In this document: positions 17,809-25,872 of the stretch, piece after piece
How the letters are laid out: every line of letters begins with the position of its first letter
Position numbering within the stretch: the stretch's first letter is position 1
DNA from: CAZGMN01 sp964645765
GTDB lineage: Bacteria > Acidobacteriota > Aminicenantia > Aminicenantales > Aminicenantaceae
Direction: 5' to 3'
DNA length: 64,000 nucleotides
Assembly: GCA_964645765.1 (NCBI GenBank)
Contig: CAZYBE010000012.1
Location: forward strand, 25,888-89,887
Translations under genes and position numbers: made by a program
The notes under the pieces: model-generated
What the model was told of the DNA's origin: nothing
Seen by the model: only the letters and a program-made list of their open reading frames with translations
The model's database searches: none

Positions 17809-18615
17809 TTGAAAAGAAAGCCTGCAGTGAGCGGTTATTTCTACCCATCCGGAGCCGAAGAGCTCAAAAAGATGGTCTCCAGAATGGTTGATCCAAAAAA
17901 AGAAAAAGAAAAGGCTATCTGTGTCGTTTCACCTCACGCTGGATTCGAATACTCAGGACTCGTTGCCGGAGCTGCGTTCTCTTCTGTCCGTCTTCCGGAT
18001 AAATTCGTCATTCTTGGTCCCAGCCACAGAGCCATACAATCCCGCATCGCTATCATGAAAGAGGGAATATGGGAAACCCCTTTGGGTAAAGCCCAAGTTG
18101 AACCCCGCCTCGCAGAGCTCATCATGAGCCATTCTCGGCATATCAAAGAGGATGAGGTCGCTCATCTCGATGAGCATTCCCTTGAAGTCCAGCTCCCTTT
18201 TATCCAGTATTTCAAGAAGGATATTTCCATCGTTCCCATCTGCATCTCCTACGAGGCCTCATTCGAGAACCTGGAAGAGTTGGGAAAGGCCCTGTCCCGG
18301 GCCATCAAGGAATTCAAACAAGAGGTATTGATTGTCGCCAGCACGGATATGAGCCACTATGTCGATCAACAAGAGGCCAGGAAAAAGGATTTCCTGGCGA
18401 TTGATAAAATCCTTGAACTCGATGCCAGGGGTCTCTACGATATCGTCCAGGCTGAAGATATCAGCATGTGCGGGTTTCAGCCCGTCACCTCAGCCCTCAT
18501 CGCTTCAAAGGAATTGGGAGCAAAAAAGGCCGTTCTTATCAAATACCAGACCTCAGGGGACATCACAGGAAATTATCATGAAGTTGTTGGCTACGCGGGG
18601 ATAAGGATTAACTGA
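17809..18615 (+). CDS. MEMO1 family protein (AmmeMemoRadiSam system protein B)
   Basis: 268 residues starting with TTG after GGGGAGG; no usable ATG is nearby. Family motifs are complete: SPHAGFEYSG, ILGPSHR, DEHSLEVQLPFIQ, STDMSHYVD and MCGFQPVTSA. The two His and the Cys that bind metal in human MEMO1 are all present, and the fold is that of extradiol-type dioxygenases. The biochemical role in bacteria is unknown. Genomes with MEMO often also have AMMECR1 and a radical SAM gene beside it; neither is seen here, so the gene stands alone in this window. Confidence 0.93.
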   Translation: MKRKPAVSGYFYPSGAEELKKMVSRMVDPKKEKEKAICVVSPHAGFEYSGLVAGAAFSSVRLPDKFVILGPSHRAIQSRIAIMKEGIWETPLGKAQVEPRLAELIMSHSRHIKEDEVAHLDEHSLEVQLPFIQYFKKDISIVPICISYEASFENLEELGKALSRAIKEFKQEVLIVASTDMSHYVDQQEARKKDFLAIDKILELDARGLYDIVQAEDISMCGFQPVTSALIASKELGAKKAVLIKYQTSGDITGNYHEVVGYAGIRIN

Positions 18616-18656
18616 ATTTTTCGCCCTTTGAATCTTTCAAAATGGTTGGCGTTTAA

Positions 18657-18686
18657 TTGACAATATTTGAGCTTTAATGCTATAAA
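18657..18686 (+). promoter_or_regulatory. hrcA operon promoter
   Basis: TTGACA, an 18-nt spacer and TATAAA. The expected transcription start is about 8 nt before the hrcA ATG at 18701, so the leader is almost absent and there is no Shine-Dalgarno sequence. No CIRCE inverted repeat (TTAGCACTC-N9-GAGTGCTAA) is present around the promoter. Confidence 0.55.
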
Positions 18687-18700
18687 TTTTTTATAATAAA

Positions 18701-19744
18701 ATGCGAAATTTTACTCTAAGAGAGAAAGACAGATTGATTCTCAACTTAATTGTTGAGGGTTATCTAAAAAGCGGAAAGCCGATCGGCTCGGAATTTATCG
18801 CTCAGAGAAGTCCTGTTGCTGTTTCGTCAGCAACAGTGAGAAACATCATGGTCAAGTTAGAAAAACACGAATTCCTCTCCCAGCCTCACACCTCATCGGG
18901 CCGTGTTCCGACTGATAAGGGGCTGAGGTTGTATGTCGACACCCTGCTTGCCGAAACTATGGTCCTGGATAAACAGATTGATCTTCTGCCAGAAGATTTT
19001 TCGCTTGGCAGGGGTGACTTCAACTCGCTCCTCAATCATGTCTCTTCGATTCTGGCTGAATATTCGGACAACCTGGGATTCGTTCTCTATCCCAGAATTT
19101 CAAAAATAAATTTTCATCATGTCCGTTTTATCAAGCTCTCAGAAGACAAGGTGATGACCATTTTGGTCACCATGTCGAACTTTGTTTTAACTCAAATTTT
19201 CCAGACAGATACCTACTTCACCCAGGTTGAGCTTGATAAAGCCTCGCAATACATCAACCAAAGCTTCGCCGGAAAAAATTTTATTTTTGTCCGCAACTTC
19301 TTCCTGCGCGAGCTGCCTAAATACAAGGCAAAATATGAAATCATGATGAACCGCTTGATAAGCCTTTTGAAGTCTTATTTCTCTCAAGAAGAGCAAGAAA
19401 ACCAATTATTCCTGCAGGGGACGCCAAAGCTTTTGGAAAAACATGACCTTTTTGAGACGCAAAGCCTGGAATCTCTTTTTAAAAATTTCGAAGAGAAAGC
19501 AAAACTGGCGAAGCTTATCTCTGACTTCATCAGCCTTGATAGGGTCAAAGTCTTAATCGGTTCCGAATTGAACATGCCGGATATCCCAGACTGTTCGCTC
19601 ATTCTGTCTCACTATGGAGACCACAGCCAGGTTTTGGGCTCCTTGGGTATCATCGGCCCGAAAATAATTCACTATAGAAAAATCATCCCGTTGGTGGATT
19701 GTGTGGCGAAAAGGCTATCTCAAGCCATCAGCTTCAACCCTTAA
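18701..19744 (+). CDS. hrcA: Heat-inducible transcription repressor HrcA
   Basis: 347 residues, normal length. An N-terminal winged helix (REKDRLILNLIVEGYLKSGK, then PIGSEFIAQRSPVAVSSATV and RNIMVKLEKHEFLSQPHTSS, then GRVPTDKGLRLYVD) is followed by the dimerisation and GAF-like domains. HrcA represses chaperone operons by binding CIRCE and is kept active by GroEL. It is the first gene of hrcA-grpE-dnaK-dnaJ, the usual order. The upstream region shows no CIRCE, so its operator here is either diverged or located elsewhere, for example at groESL. Confidence 0.96.
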   Translation: MRNFTLREKDRLILNLIVEGYLKSGKPIGSEFIAQRSPVAVSSATVRNIMVKLEKHEFLSQPHTSSGRVPTDKGLRLYVDTLLAETMVLDKQIDLLPEDFSLGRGDFNSLLNHVSSILAEYSDNLGFVLYPRISKINFHHVRFIKLSEDKVMTILVTMSNFVLTQIFQTDTYFTQVELDKASQYINQSFAGKNFIFVRNFFLRELPKYKAKYEIMMNRLISLLKSYFSQEEQENQLFLQGTPKLLEKHDLFETQSLESLFKNFEEKAKLAKLISDFISLDRVKVLIGSELNMPDIPDCSLILSHYGDHSQVLGSLGIIGPKIIHYRKIIPLVDCVAKRLSQAISFNP

Positions 19745-19755
19745 GGAGAGGAGAA

Positions 19756-20373
19756 ATGGTCGATAACTCTGAAACAAAACCGGCTGAAGTGGAAGAAGAG
19801 AAAGAGGCCCAAGAAACTGAAGCAGAAATTAATGAGGTCAAAAAGAAAGAAATAGAGCTTAAAGAAAAACAAGAGAAAGTCAAAAGGTTGAAAGAAAAGC
19901 TGAGGAAAAGAGAATTAGAGGTCAAAGTTCTTAAACAGGACAATGAAAAGCTGAAGGACCGTTTTCTGAGAGCATTGGCTGAAATGGAAAATCTCAAAAA
20001 AAGAGTTGAAAGAGAAAAGAGTGAATTCTATCAATATGCCCTATCCGATTTTCTGAAAGAACTTTTCGCTGTCTTGGACAATCTCGAAAGGGCGTTTCAA
20101 AGCCCAGACCAGAGCAATGGAAAGAGCTTCCGCGATGGCATCGAACTGATCTACAAACAGTATCTTGACCTGCTTCTCAAACAAGGCGTGACGCCCATAG
20201 AAATCAAGGACAAAAAATTTGACCCCAATCTCCACCAGGCTTTCATAACCGTGGAGTCAGAGGATGTCCACGAACCTCAGGTCGTTGAGGAAATACGGAA
20301 AGGGTACACTCTTTACAACAGGGTCCTTCGTCCGGCTCTGGTCAAAGTCTGCATACCCAAAAAAGGCGAATAG
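19756..20373 (+). CDS. grpE: Nucleotide exchange factor GrpE
   Basis: 205 residues. It releases ADP from DnaK. A long acidic, Lys/Glu-rich coiled coil (about residues 12-95) precedes the GrpE core (RALAEMENLKKRVEREK at the coil end, FAVLDNLERAF, GVTPIEIKDKKFDPNLHQA and the final VLRPALVKVC). The start is taken at 19756, after GGAGAGGAG; an upstream ATG at 19699 lies inside hrcA and has no ribosome site. It begins 11 bp after hrcA and ends 2 bp before dnaK. GrpE normally contacts the ATPase domain, so it can serve the lidless DnaK encoded next. Confidence 0.95.
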   Translation: MVDNSETKPAEVEEEKEAQETEAEINEVKKKEIELKEKQEKVKRLKEKLRKRELEVKVLKQDNEKLKDRFLRALAEMENLKKRVEREKSEFYQYALSDFLKELFAVLDNLERAFQSPDQSNGKSFRDGIELIYKQYLDLLLKQGVTPIEIKDKKFDPNLHQAFITVESEDVHEPQVVEEIRKGYTLYNRVLRPALVKVCIPKKGE

Positions 20374-20375
20374 AC

Positions 20376-21944
20376 ATGGGACGCATAATCGGGATCGACC
20401 TAGGAACGACTTTCTCCTGCATGGCTTATTTGGAAGGAGATGAGCCAAAGGTTATCCCCAACATGGACGGTCTTCCGACCACGCCTTCAATTGTCAGCTT
20501 TACCAGCAGCGGAGAAAAATTAATCGGAAATCCAGCCCTCAGGCAGGCTATAACCAATCCCAGGAATACCATATTCGCCATCAAGAGGCTTATCGGGAAA
20601 AAATTCAATTCTGAAGAGGCAAAAGAAACGATAAGGAGGATGCCCTATAAGCTGGTCGAAGCAGAAAATGGCGATGTCATGGTCGCCATAGATTCCGTGA
20701 CCATCAGCCCTCAAGAAATCTCAGCGATGATTTTAAGCTATCTAAAGAAAGGCGCTGAACTCTATTTTGGAGAAGAAGTCACTGAGGCCATCGTCACCGT
20801 GCCAGCTAATTTTAACGACCACCAGAGAAAAGCAACAAAAATCGCGGCTGAAATTGCAGGTTTGAATCCTTTGCGAATCATCAATGAACCAACATCCGCA
20901 AGCCTGGCTTATGGCTTTAACACAAAGAAAAACGCAACAATAGCTGTTTATGACCTGGGAGGAGGGACTTTCGACTTCACCCTGATGGAAGTCAACCAAG
21001 GCGTCTTCCATGTTCTGGCCACGAATGGAAATTCTTACCTCGGAGGAGAAGACTTTGACAACCGCATTGTCCAATGGCTGATGGAAGAATTCCAAAAGGA
21101 AAACGATATCGATTTGTCTCAGGACAAACTGGCTCTTCAACGAATCAAAGAGTCTTCAGAAAAAGCAAAAAGAGCTCTTTCGTTCGCTCTGGAGAGCGAA
21201 ATCAATCTTCCTTTCATTTATTCCGATTCCTCCGGCTCAAAACATATTAAAAAAACGCTCAGCAGAGATCAATTGGAGGGGCTGACAAAGGACCTCATCC
21301 TCCAAACCTTTCCCTACATCGAAAGAGCCCTCCATGACGGCCGGCTAAAGCCAAAAGATGTCAATGAAATCATTTTGGTCGGAGGGCAAACTCGGATGCC
21401 CTTGATAAAGACAATGATTGCCGACTTCTTCGGAAAAAAGCCTGCAGGAAACATTAATCCAGATGAAATTGTCGCCATGGGAGCAGCCATCCAGGCAGGA
21501 ATTCTAAGGGGAAAGACGTCAGAGGTTGTTCTTCTTGATGTCACTTCGCATTCCTTAGGAATCGAGACAGAAAATGACACTTTTGTGAAACTTATTGATA
21601 AAAACACAACCATCCCGGCCAAAAGGACGCGGGCTTTTACCACCGTCGAAAACAACCAGCCCCGAGTGAGGATCCATGTCCTCCAGGGAGAATCACAAAA
21701 TGCTTCTGCAAATACATCCTTGGCTATTTTCGACTTGGTCGGAATCGAACGCGCGCCCGCGGGTGTGCCTCAGATCGATGTGACATTTGAGATGGATGCT
21801 GACGGAATCGTAAAAGTCTCAGCCAAGGATGTCGACACAGGAATAGAGCAGAAAATTGAAGTCAAACCTTCTTCAGGCCTGACAGATAAAGAGATAGGAA
21901 AGATAGCTGATAGAGTCCAGGGAAAAGAGCTCGAGGAAGCGTAA
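20376..21944 (+). CDS. dnaK: DnaK (Hsp70) lacking the C-terminal helical lid
   Basis: 522 residues, about 100-120 fewer than ordinary DnaK. The ATPase domain is complete (GIDLGTTFSCMA, TVPANFNDHQRKAT, NEPTSASLAYGF, VYDLGGGTFDFT, EIILVGGQTRMP), and the linker VVLLDVTSHSLGIE and beta substrate-binding domain are conserved up to KVSAKDVDTGIEQKIEVKPS. The protein then stops after EIGKIADRVQGKELEEA, aligning near residue 525 of E. coli DnaK (638 residues), so the alpha-helical lid and the disordered tail are missing. There is no hidden continuation: dnaJ starts 2 bases after the stop. It sits in the normal heat-shock operon, so it may be the main or an auxiliary Hsp70. Confidence 0.93.
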   Translation: MGRIIGIDLGTTFSCMAYLEGDEPKVIPNMDGLPTTPSIVSFTSSGEKLIGNPALRQAITNPRNTIFAIKRLIGKKFNSEEAKETIRRMPYKLVEAENGDVMVAIDSVTISPQEISAMILSYLKKGAELYFGEEVTEAIVTVPANFNDHQRKATKIAAEIAGLNPLRIINEPTSASLAYGFNTKKNATIAVYDLGGGTFDFTLMEVNQGVFHVLATNGNSYLGGEDFDNRIVQWLMEEFQKENDIDLSQDKLALQRIKESSEKAKRALSFALESEINLPFIYSDSSGSKHIKKTLSRDQLEGLTKDLILQTFPYIERALHDGRLKPKDVNEIILVGGQTRMPLIKTMIADFFGKKPAGNINPDEIVAMGAAIQAGILRGKTSEVVLLDVTSHSLGIETENDTFVKLIDKNTTIPAKRTRAFTTVENNQPRVRIHVLQGESQNASANTSLAIFDLVGIERAPAGVPQIDVTFEMDADGIVKVSAKDVDTGIEQKIEVKPSSGLTDKEIGKIADRVQGKELEEA

Positions 21945-21946
21945 AG

Positions 21947-23080
21947 ATGACTAGAAAAGATTATTATGAAACCCTCGGCATCTCTCATGACGCATCTCTG
22001 GAGGAGATAAAAAAAGCTTACCGTCAAAAGGCTTTGACATATCACCCTGACCGCAACCCTGGCAACAAAGAAGCTGAAGAAAAGTTCAAAGACGCAGCCG
22101 AAGCTTACAGCGTCCTCATCGACCCTCAAAAAAGGTCTGTCTATGATCAATTCGGCTATGAAGGATTGCGTGGAGAAGGATACACGGGCTTTACAGGCTT
22201 CAACCCTTCCATCTTCGAAGATTTCGAAGATATACTCGGTGACTTTTTCAATTTTGGTTTTGGAGACTTATTCGGGACTCGGCAAGGACGGCGAGCCTTT
22301 TCCCCCCAGAAAGGAAGGGACCTTGCTCTAGAACTTGAGGTTTCCTTGGAGGAGGCTGCTTTCGGCACAGAAAAGGAAATCAAGCTTAACAGACTCGATA
22401 TTTGCCCTGTCTGCCATGGTTTCAGGCTGCAGCCTGGCACTCAGAAATCGACCTGCCAAGCTTGTCAGGGGAGAGGGCAGATTCGCTACCAGCAAGGTTT
22501 TTTCACCATATCACGGACATGCTCTCATTGCGGAGGCTCGGGCGAAGTCATCACTTCGCCCTGTCTTGAATGCCGCGGCTCTGGAAGGATTAAGAAAAAG
22601 AAAATATTAAAGATCAAGATCCCAGCCGGTGTTGACAACGCCATAAGGCTCAGGATTGCAGGAGAAGGAGAAGCTGGAGATAAGGGTGCAGTCAAGGGAG
22701 ACCTTTACGTTCTCATCCGGGTTAAAAAGCATGACATCTTTGAAAGAGAGGAAAATAATCTTTACTGTCAAATCTCGATATCCTTTACTCATGCGGCATT
22801 AGGGACTTCGGCAAGGATCCCAACGCTTGATGGATTCGAAATCCTTAAGATTCCAGCCGGGACTCAACCAGGAGAAACTTTCAGATTAAAGGGCAAGGGA
22901 ATTGCAAACCTTGAAAGCCACAGGAAGGGAGACTTGTTTGTCAAGATAAATGTTAAGACCCCTCAGAATTTATCCAAAGAGCAAAAGGACTTGATCCGGA
23001 AATTTGCCGAATCGAGGGGAGAAAATTTAGAGGTTCTGGACAAGAGCATTATCGACAAGGTCAAAGATATCTTTCATTAG
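21947..23080 (+). CDS. dnaJ: Chaperone protein DnaJ
   Basis: 377 residues, complete type I J protein. J domain (residues 1-70) with the essential HPD in TYHPDRNPGNK; Gly/Phe region (FGYEGLRGEGYTGFTGFNP); zinc-binding region with four motifs CPVCHGFR, CQACQGRG, CSHCGGSG and CLECRGSG; then the C-terminal substrate domains. It stimulates DnaK ATP hydrolysis and delivers substrate. The first zinc motif ends in FR instead of GxG, a small deviation. It starts 2 bases after dnaK. Confidence 0.96.
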   Translation: MTRKDYYETLGISHDASLEEIKKAYRQKALTYHPDRNPGNKEAEEKFKDAAEAYSVLIDPQKRSVYDQFGYEGLRGEGYTGFTGFNPSIFEDFEDILGDFFNFGFGDLFGTRQGRRAFSPQKGRDLALELEVSLEEAAFGTEKEIKLNRLDICPVCHGFRLQPGTQKSTCQACQGRGQIRYQQGFFTISRTCSHCGGSGEVITSPCLECRGSGRIKKKKILKIKIPAGVDNAIRLRIAGEGEAGDKGAVKGDLYVLIRVKKHDIFEREENNLYCQISISFTHAALGTSARIPTLDGFEILKIPAGTQPGETFRLKGKGIANLESHRKGDLFVKINVKTPQNLSKEQKDLIRKFAESRGENLEVLDKSIIDKVKDIFH

Positions 23081-23088
23081 AGCCAGTT

Positions 23089-23841
23089 TTGACAGCAAAC
23101 CGCTTTTTCATCAAACAAAAAAGCATCCAACAACAGACCATAACTCTCTCCGGCGAAGAACATCATCATTTAAGCCGAGTTTCAAGAGCAAGGCCGGGGG
23201 AGAAAGTCTGGCTCTTCGACGGGGAGGGCACAAATTATTTGGCCAGAATCGAGGCCATTGGAAAAGATAGGACAGAGTTGTTAATCCTGGAGAAGATGGA
23301 TAAAGATAGACCCAAAATTCTTATCACTTTGGCCCAAGCCCTTATCAAGCCAAAAAAATTCGAGCTCATCATCCAGAAATCCACCGAGCTGGGCGTCAGC
23401 GCCATTATTCCAGTCATCACCGCACGGAGCGTCATAAACATTGAAGGAAAAATGGAGAGGAAAGTGGAAAGATGGAGAAGAATCGCCCGTGAAGCAGCCA
23501 AACAAAGCCGAAACTCTTTTGTCCCTACTCTATCATTGCCCGTTGCTGTTGATAAGCTGATCAAAGAAAGGGATGATGCAAAAAAGCTTTTCCTAAGCGA
23601 AAGCAAGGGAAAGTATTTAAGAGACATTTTGGTCTGCGCTTCGAAAAAAGGATTTCAGGTCGAGGAACCTCCCTCATCTGTGCTCATTCTCATCGGCCCT
23701 GAGGGAGGCTGGACAAAGGAAGAAGAGGACGATATCCTGAATCACGGATTCGAGGCTACGAGCCTGGGCAAGCTCATATTGAGAGCGGAGACAGCTGCGA
23801 TTTGCAGCCTTTCACTGGTCTCTCATTTTTGGAATTTGTAA
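23089..23841 (+). CDS. rsmE: 16S rRNA (uracil-1498-N3)-methyltransferase
   Basis: 250 residues, SPOUT-class methyltransferase for U1498 of 16S rRNA. N-terminal PUA-like domain (ITLSGEEHHHLSRVSRARPG, then EKVWLFDGEG); C-terminal trefoil-knot domain with QALIKPKKFELIIQKSTELG, VLILIGPEGGWTKEEED and SLGKLILRAETAA. The start is TTG at 23089; the family start (short stretch before NRFF) supports it although the ribosome site is weak. It begins 8 bp after dnaJ, as in many genomes where rsmE follows dnaJ. Confidence 0.94.
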   Translation: MTANRFFIKQKSIQQQTITLSGEEHHHLSRVSRARPGEKVWLFDGEGTNYLARIEAIGKDRTELLILEKMDKDRPKILITLAQALIKPKKFELIIQKSTELGVSAIIPVITARSVINIEGKMERKVERWRRIAREAAKQSRNSFVPTLSLPVAVDKLIKERDDAKKLFLSESKGKYLRDILVCASKKGFQVEEPPSSVLILIGPEGGWTKEEEDDILNHGFEATSLGKLILRAETAAICSLSLVSHFWNL

Positions 23842-23842
23842 G

Positions 23843-24787
23843 ATGTTTCTCCAAGGCCAGAAAATAGGCAAATACGAAATCTTGCGCTCCTTGGGCAGCG
23901 GCGGCTTCGGCTCTGTCTTCCTGGCAAGGGACACCTGGCTTAATATAAAAGTTGCTATTAAAGTTCCCCATAAACAATCTTTGGAGCTTTTTAAGCTTCT
24001 CAAAGAACCAAGGCTCCAAGCAGCCTTAAACCACCCAAACATCGTCCGCATGATTTCTGCCGAGAAAGAAAACAATGTCTTTTTTATGGTCATGGAATTC
24101 GTCAAAGGGAAGACGCTCGAGAAAATCTTGGAAAAAGAGAGGACTTTGAGTGTCGAAACATCCATCGATTACATCAGCCAAATTTCTTATGGTGTTGACC
24201 ATGCCCATAAAAATAAGATCGTCCACCGGGATCTGAGGCCGTCAAACATCATGATTTCTGAGGAAGGGACAGCCAAAATCACAGACTTCGGAACATCGGC
24301 CTGGCTGGAAAATCTTCCCTATGCCTCAACAAGAATTGGTTCTCCTCCCTATATGGCGCCAGAACAATTCCTGGGCAAGGCAAGCTTCTCTGCAGATATC
24401 TACTCGATCGGATGCATCTTTTATGAAATGCTTATCGGCCGACCTCCGATTGTCGACCCCGACCCCTTCAAGATCTTGGAAAAAGCAAAAGAAGGAAAAA
24501 TCAAACCTCCGCGCCTCATCAATAACAAGTTGCCCAAAGAGATCAACGAGATCATCATGAGATGCCTGGCCATCAAAATTGAGGACAGATACAAAAAGCC
24601 CTCAGAGATTATAAGACATCTTGCCACTTTCAAGGGAAAAGATTCAAAAGAGTCAGAGATGGAAGATATATTGGGAAGGATCAGGGCCAGGGAAAGGATT
24701 TCGACAAACTGCTGGAATTGTCGCCGGCCTCTGCCTTTCAAGGCAAAAATATGTCCCTATTGCGGAGAATCGGTCTGGAGAAAATAA
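23843..24787 (+). CDS. Ser/Thr protein kinase with C-terminal zinc ribbon
   Basis: 314 residues, soluble (no transmembrane segment). Kinase domain about residues 8-265: glycine loop LGSGGFGSVFLAR, VAIKVPHK (ATP Lys), catalytic loop HRDLRPSNIMI (Arg replaces the usual Lys after HRDL), Mg-binding DFGTSAWL, PPYMAPEQF and DIYSIGCIFYEMLIGRPP. A zinc ribbon CWNCRRPLPFKAKICPYCGE closes the protein. Most bacterial kinases of this type are membrane sensors; this one is short and cytoplasmic. It starts one base after the rsmE stop, so it is very probably transcribed with the heat-shock genes. Substrate unknown. Confidence 0.92.
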   Translation: MFLQGQKIGKYEILRSLGSGGFGSVFLARDTWLNIKVAIKVPHKQSLELFKLLKEPRLQAALNHPNIVRMISAEKENNVFFMVMEFVKGKTLEKILEKERTLSVETSIDYISQISYGVDHAHKNKIVHRDLRPSNIMISEEGTAKITDFGTSAWLENLPYASTRIGSPPYMAPEQFLGKASFSADIYSIGCIFYEMLIGRPPIVDPDPFKILEKAKEGKIKPPRLINNKLPKEINEIIMRCLAIKIEDRYKKPSEIIRHLATFKGKDSKESEMEDILGRIRARERISTNCWNCRRPLPFKAKICPYCGESVWRK

Positions 24788-24834
24788 ATGAATTCTCAAT
24801 GAGAGGTGAGAAGTTCAGAGGAAAAGTGCGAAGT

Positions 24835-24863
24835 TTGACTTCAAGCGACAATTGAGATAAGAT
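24835..24863 (+). promoter_or_regulatory. Promoter of ilvE-pilT-alaS
   Basis: TTGACT, a 17-nt spacer and TAAGAT, about 63 bp before the ilvE ATG. It begins the next transcription unit after the heat-shock operon. Confidence 0.45.
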
Positions 24864-24926
24864 GACCTCCGATTTCAAAATATCATCATCAAAAAGAATA
24901 ACATACTTCTTAAACAGGAGCCATGA

Positions 24927-25853
24927 ATGAGCCCCTTCAATGAGAAGAATGGCAAGGTGTGGATGAACGGGAAACTTATTCCTTGGAGCAAAGCTCAAAT
25001 TCACATCGCTTCTCATGTCATTCATTATGGGAGCTCACTTTTTGAGGGCTTCCGCGCTTATCAAAACCCTAAAGGAACAGCTATCTTCAGGCTTGATGCC
25101 CACATCCGAAGGCTTTATAATTCATGCAAAATGTACAGGATGGATATTCCCTACAAACCAGAAGAATTCATGAGTGCAGTCATCGAGACAATAAAAGCCA
25201 ACAACCTGAAGTCCTGCTACATCCGGCCCATTGTCTATCGAGGCTATGGAACCTTGGGGGTTGACCCGTTTCCCAATCCTATCGACTGCGCCATCCTTGC
25301 CTGGGAATGGGGAAAATATTTGGGGGAAGGAGCTCTCGAGAACGGGGTGGACGTCAAAGTCTCCACATGGCAGAGGATGGCTCCCAACACATTCCCCGCC
25401 TTGGCCAAATCCGGAGCCAATTATATGAATTCTCAGCTGATAAAAACAGAGGCCATCCTGGATGGCTATGCCGAAGGAATCGCTCTTAATGTCAGAGGTC
25501 ACATTTCTGAAGGAAGCGGCGAGAATATTTTTCTGGTCCTGGATGGAATCCTTCATACTCCACCTTTATCCTCATCCATCCTGCCCGGGATCACACGGAA
25601 CACGGTCATTCAACTGGCCAAGGACCTTGGCATTCTCCTTGTCGAAGATACAATTCCGAGGGAGATGCTTTATATAGCCGAAGAAGTCTTTTTCACAGGC
25701 TCAGCAGCGGAAATTACACCCATTCGCTCCATTGATAAAATAACCATCGGCAACGGGAAACGCGGGCCTATAACAAAAGCTCTCCAGAATGAATTTTTTG
25801 CCTGTGTCACTGGAGAAAGGGAAGATAAATATCATTGGCTTACATATATCTAA
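24927..25853 (+). CDS. ilvE: Branched-chain amino acid aminotransferase
   Basis: 308 residues, class IV PLP aminotransferase. HVIHYGSSLFEGFRAY, FRLDAHIRRLYNSCKMYRMD, YIRPIVYRGYGTLGV, the PLP-Lys region ALAKSGANYMNSQL and ISEGSGENIFLV are characteristic of IlvE. It interconverts valine, leucine and isoleucine with their 2-oxo acids. Because the window lacks other ilv/leu genes and has amino acid catabolic genes, both biosynthesis and degradation are possible. pilT starts 19 bp after it. Confidence 0.95.
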   Translation: MSPFNEKNGKVWMNGKLIPWSKAQIHIASHVIHYGSSLFEGFRAYQNPKGTAIFRLDAHIRRLYNSCKMYRMDIPYKPEEFMSAVIETIKANNLKSCYIRPIVYRGYGTLGVDPFPNPIDCAILAWEWGKYLGEGALENGVDVKVSTWQRMAPNTFPALAKSGANYMNSQLIKTEAILDGYAEGIALNVRGHISEGSGENIFLVLDGILHTPPLSSSILPGITRNTVIQLAKDLGILLVEDTIPREMLYIAEEVFFTGSAAEITPIRSIDKITIGNGKRGPITKALQNEFFACVTGEREDKYHWLTYI

Positions 25854-25872
25854 TATTTCAGAGGTGTGGACA

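Noticed and set aside
21900..21960. Frameshift hiding the DnaK lid
   Set aside because: dnaJ begins two bases after the dnaK stop with a normal J domain, so no lid sequence exists in any frame here.
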